From Aequorivita vladivostokensis (GTDB lineage Bacteria; Bacteroidota; Bacteroidia; Flavobacteriales; Flavobacteriaceae): a stretch of 64,000 bases of DNA. Positions within the stretch are counted from its first letter, which is position 1. Each line of letters begins with the position of its first letter. Shown here one piece after another: positions 61,315-64,000 of this stretch. Where the stretch lies: assembly GCF_000952855.1 (NCBI RefSeq), contig NZ_JSVU01000006.1, positions 62,001-126,000 on the forward strand. Reading direction: 5' to 3'. The translations under genes were made by a program, and so were the position numbers. The notes under the pieces are model-generated. The model had not been told where the DNA came from and searched no databases. It saw only the letters and a program-made list of their open reading frames with translations.

Positions 61315-63579
61315 TTAGAAGGGATAGCCAATTCCAAAATTGAAAACGGTTTCATTCACATCAAAATTGAAGCCCTCTTCGGTAGCCGGATCGTGGAAGG
61401 GCGCGGCAAAATCAAAACGCAATACAAAGCCTTGAATATCTACACGCAGCCCCACACCGGCGCCCATGCCCAGTTCATTTATAAAATTGGAAGTGAATTT
61501 ATCGGTGCCGCCGTAGGTGGGATTGGCTTCTGAATTCCAGATATTTCCGGCATCGGCAAAAACAGCGCCCTTAAAAAAGGAAACTATGGGAAACCTGTAT
61601 TCAATATTTGCTTCCAAACGTATGTTACCCGTTTGGTCAAAATAATTATTGTTGGGATTGTCGGCATCGTTATACGTTCCCGGCCCCAAAGAGCGAATCC
61701 TAAAAGCCCTAACGCTATACGGCCCTCCAGAATAGTATTGTTTTACATACGGAATTACATCAGAATTACCATAGGCATAACCATAGCCGCCAAAGAGCCG
61801 GGCTGCAATAACCTGCTCTTTCCCAAAGTTGAAATGGTATCTCACATCGGCATCAAACTTCGCGAATTGGGCATACTCCAATCCTAAAAATTCTTTCTTG
61901 CCCATTTCATTTTCTTTCCCAAAAAGACTGATACTGTTTCCGGCAACATCTACCGTGGCATTTAGAAAAAATTGGTGCTTTTTGGAAGCATCCACCATGC
62001 CGTTATAGGTAAAGGAATAGTTTAGCCCAGAAATAAACTGCTGGTCAAAACTTCGTTTCAAGAATGGGTTTTCATTTAAAATTTCGTCAAATTCCGGTGT
62101 CGTATTAGAAGGTTTGGTATAGTTTATCGAAATGGGAATTATCTCGTGCGTAACATATTTATTGGCCTGCCATATATATCCAAACTGGGCGGTGCCCGAA
62201 AGCAGGGTGTATAACTTTGTCCGGCTTAGGTAATCCACGCCCAAACTTGTCTTGGTTTTCGGGATGGCATATTCAAAGAAATCCGTATCAATTTTAATGG
62301 GGAAAATAACGCGCGGAAAAATAAGTTCAGATTTCAACCCGATATTGATACTTGTATTTCCGCTATTGCTGCCGCTGCCCATTTGTACCTCATATCCAAA
62401 ACTCGCCGTAGTATTCAAGGTTTCGCCGCCATTGAACAGGTTGCGGTTGCTATACGTGAGCGCCAAGCCGGGCCCCGCAAAATTGTTCGATTTTGTTACC
62501 GCTTGAAGTTCGGCGCGAATGGCACGCTTATTCAATGGCGAAAGAAAGATGTTCGCCTGCAAAAACCCCAAACTATCCGTGGACAGCGAATCCACTTCCT
62601 TATATTGAATGTTCACAAACTTATAGGCGCCAACGGTAGAGAGACGGCGGGAGGTATTCCGGGAATCTTCGGGACTGTAGCGTTCTCCCTCTTCCAAAGT
62701 GATAAAGGGGTCCAGATATTTCGGTTTGAAAAAATCTGCGCTGTTGATGTAGTTTTTTTCGTTAAAGCGGGCAACATCGGTCACCGTGGAATCTTGACTG
62801 TCATATTTGGCATAAACGTTTATTTCTGAAATTTTATAGGGCACGATGGCCATTTTGGGCACTTCTTTTTTCAACCGGAGAAAAAGATCGAAGCGTTTTT
62901 TATCGTATTGATTGGTATCGGCTTCAAATATTAAAAAACTTGAATTGAAATTATAGTACCCGACCGCTTTAAGATCGCGGTCTATGCGCTCCCGCTCCAA
63001 CTTCAGGTTTGAAAGATCAAAACGCATCCCTTTTTTCAGCTTTGTTTCCGCTACACTTCGCTGAATGGCAGAATACACGGGTTGGGGCAACGAGTCCAAC
63101 TGATAGCTGGCTATAGTATATGGCGTTGTAGCCTTTACCATATAGATTGCCGAAGCCTCTTTTTCCTTTTCTTCAAATTGTGAGCTTATTTCACTGTAGA
63201 AAAAACCCCTGTTTTCCATTCTGTTCCGCAATATTTCCTCAACCTCATAAAGCTCCACATCGCTTTGATAAACGGGCTCCTGCCCTATTCTTTTATAAAA
63301 GAAGCGATTTATAAATCCCGGATTCCCCTGTTGCATTTTGTAATAGAAATGAAGGCCGGGGCGCATTCCCAAGAACTTTTTATTCGGTTTTTGGCGCAAG
63401 GCCTCTTCCAAAACAGCCTCAAGGTTTCCTTTATTTTCGATAACGGAATCCGACTTAATTTCCACGGAAGCTCCCGTATAAAGCCGCTCATCTTCGGGGA
63501 TGAATTTCTTCACCGCGCAGGATTGAAGCACGAGGAGTATGATTAAAAAAAGGACTGTTATGTTAAAAATTTTCTTCAC
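61315..63579 (-). CDS. BamA/TamA-like outer-membrane assembly lipoprotein
   Basis: The 754-residue protein belongs to the Omp85 group (surface antigen D15). It begins with a lipoprotein signal (LFLIILLVLQSC, Cys21), followed by POTRA-like segments (about 30-340: EVEEILRNRMENRGFFYSEI, RIDRDLKAVGYYNFNSSFLI) and a 16-strand-type barrel, with GGPYSVRAFRIRSLGPGTY near 625-643 (the conserved R-G-F/RxF block of Omp85 proteins) and a final Phe in FNFGIGYPF. A lipid-anchored TamA-like protein is usual in Bacteroidota. It stands directly downstream (35 bp) of a tamB-like gene, so the two probably form one translocation and assembly module. Confidence 0.9.
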   Translation of the reverse strand: MKKIFNITVLFLIILLVLQSCAVKKFIPEDERLYTGASVEIKSDSVIENKGNLEAVLEEALRQKPNKKFLGMRPGLHFYYKMQQGNPGFINRFFYKRIGQEPVYQSDVELYEVEEILRNRMENRGFFYSEISSQFEEKEKEASAIYMVKATTPYTIASYQLDSLPQPVYSAIQRSVAETKLKKGMRFDLSNLKLERERIDRDLKAVGYYNFNSSFLIFEADTNQYDKKRFDLFLRLKKEVPKMAIVPYKISEINVYAKYDSQDSTVTDVARFNEKNYINSADFFKPKYLDPFITLEEGERYSPEDSRNTSRRLSTVGAYKFVNIQYKEVDSLSTDSLGFLQANIFLSPLNKRAIRAELQAVTKSNNFAGPGLALTYSNRNLFNGGETLNTTASFGYEVQMGSGSNSGNTSINIGLKSELIFPRVIFPIKIDTDFFEYAIPKTKTSLGVDYLSRTKLYTLLSGTAQFGYIWQANKYVTHEIIPISINYTKPSNTTPEFDEILNENPFLKRSFDQQFISGLNYSFTYNGMVDASKKHQFFLNATVDVAGNSISLFGKENEMGKKEFLGLEYAQFAKFDADVRYHFNFGKEQVIAARLFGGYGYAYGNSDVIPYVKQYYSGGPYSVRAFRIRSLGPGTYNDADNPNNNYFDQTGNIRLEANIEYRFPIVSFFKGAVFADAGNIWNSEANPTYGGTDKFTSNFINELGMGAGVGLRVDIQGFVLRFDFAAPFHDPATEEGFNFDVNETVFNFGIGYPF

Positions 63580-63614
63580 TGAAAATGACGCTGTTTTTTC
63601 TGTTTATATCTAAG

Positions 63615-64000
63615 TTATTCTTTTTCGGCTTCTTTTTCTTCCTTTGGAGGTTGAGGTGTTTCTTTCTGCTCTTCTGCTTCCTTCTGCTTTTTTTCCTGTT
63701 CTTCCAAAATTCGCTTTTGCTCTTTTTCCTTTTCGGTTTCGCCACGAAGCAAGGCTTGCCACAATTCATCAAATTTGTTGAATTCCTGGGTGAAGATCAG
63801 CGCTATACCACTCGCAATGGTCTGCCCATCCACGATATTCTCAAATTGATTTCTTCTGAAACCTTTCAGCCTATATCTACCGTTTTCGGTGAGTAAATAT
63901 TCCAAGGTTACGTTGCCGATAAGGGGTGCGGGCTCGTTATTTGAACTGCTTCCCTGCAAATCCACTTCGCTGCCCACCCGTACAATTAACCGATCATCAA
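63615..64000 (-). CDS. C-terminal end of a second TamB-like protein (5' end outside window)
   Basis: The last 128 residues of a TamB-type protein are seen: DDRLIVRVGSEVDLQGSS at the window edge, PLIGNVTLEYLLTENGRYRL, and FENIVDGQTIASGIALIFTQ, then the motif FDELWQAL, as in the C-terminal domain of TamB. The end is a charged low-complexity tail rich in Glu, Lys and Gln (EEQEKKQKEAEEQKETPQPP and so on). The frame is open to base 64000. With the Omp85 lipoprotein 35 bp downstream it forms a likely TamA-TamB pair, distinct from the TamB-like gene at 20799-25187, which has no Omp85 neighbour. Confidence 0.85.
   Translation of the reverse strand, partial: DDRLIVRVGSEVDLQGSSSNNEPAPLIGNVTLEYLLTENGRYRLKGFRRNQFENIVDGQTIASGIALIFTQEFNKFDELWQALLRGETEKEKEQKRILEEQEKKQKEAEEQKETPQPPKEEKEAEKE

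Overview
The window looks like chromosomal DNA from a marine or environmental member of the Flavobacteriaceae (Bacteroidota). Signs of this are a bacillithiol gene (bshA), a type IX secretion (T9SS) sorting domain, flavobacterial-type promoters (TTG, 17-23 bases, then TAnnTTTG), A-rich leaders without Shine-Dalgarno sequences, a GyrA of the flavobacterial type ([10 protein letters not shown]), and several gene families that are mostly known from this class. I cannot name the species; an Aequorivita-like organism is a guess. I saw no prophage, insertion sequence, CRISPR array or rRNA.

Layout. 1-4.9 kb (minus): a partial dicarboxylate symporter, aroC and a giant FAD/Fe-S oxidase. 5.0-7.1 kb (plus): a small beta-barrel protein and an M19-type peptidase. 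7.1-17.3 kb (minus): a long cell-envelope and redox run (amidase, MCE protein, membrane Fe-S protein, then a MntA/HepT toxin-antitoxin pair and a HAD phosphatase, CCG Fe-S protein, a 161-aa protein, a GH3/beta-lactamase fusion, bshA). 17.6-30.1 kb: LptD-like protein, ridA, a large TamB (minus), then a plus-strand run tsaD, rsmE, DUF4159, AI-2E family, THUMP-like methyltransferase. 30.2-30.6 kb: tRNA-Ser, tRNA-Pro and tRNA-Arg with a promoter, a terminator and a scrambled tRNA remnant. 30.7-41.5 kb: PgpH-like HD phosphodiesterase, thiolase, NlpC/P60 peptidase, TPR protein and gyrA, clpC. 41.6-55.5 kb: mixed metabolic genes (hutH, a thioredoxin-like lipoprotein, NAD(P)HX repair, an alcohol dehydrogenase), transporters and two helicases. 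55.6-64 kb: a zinc-ribbon/SDR protein, an EF-G-like GTPase gene cut by one in-frame TAA, a YtxH protein, a cold-shock protein, msrA, a BamA/TamA-like lipoprotein and the end of a second TamB.

The main theme is outer-membrane biogenesis (LptD, two TamB, BamA/TamA-like, MCE, amidase) together with thiol and redox upkeep (bshA, msrA, Fe-S/CCG proteins). The least expected signals are the in-frame TAA in the EF-G-like gene, a family of 7-bp-period repeats confined to spacers and gene 3' ends, a shared upstream motif on two small stress-type genes, a TamB whose evident N-terminus has no ordinary start codon, and a tRNA-Arg/terminator remnant. I found no clear new multi-gene system.
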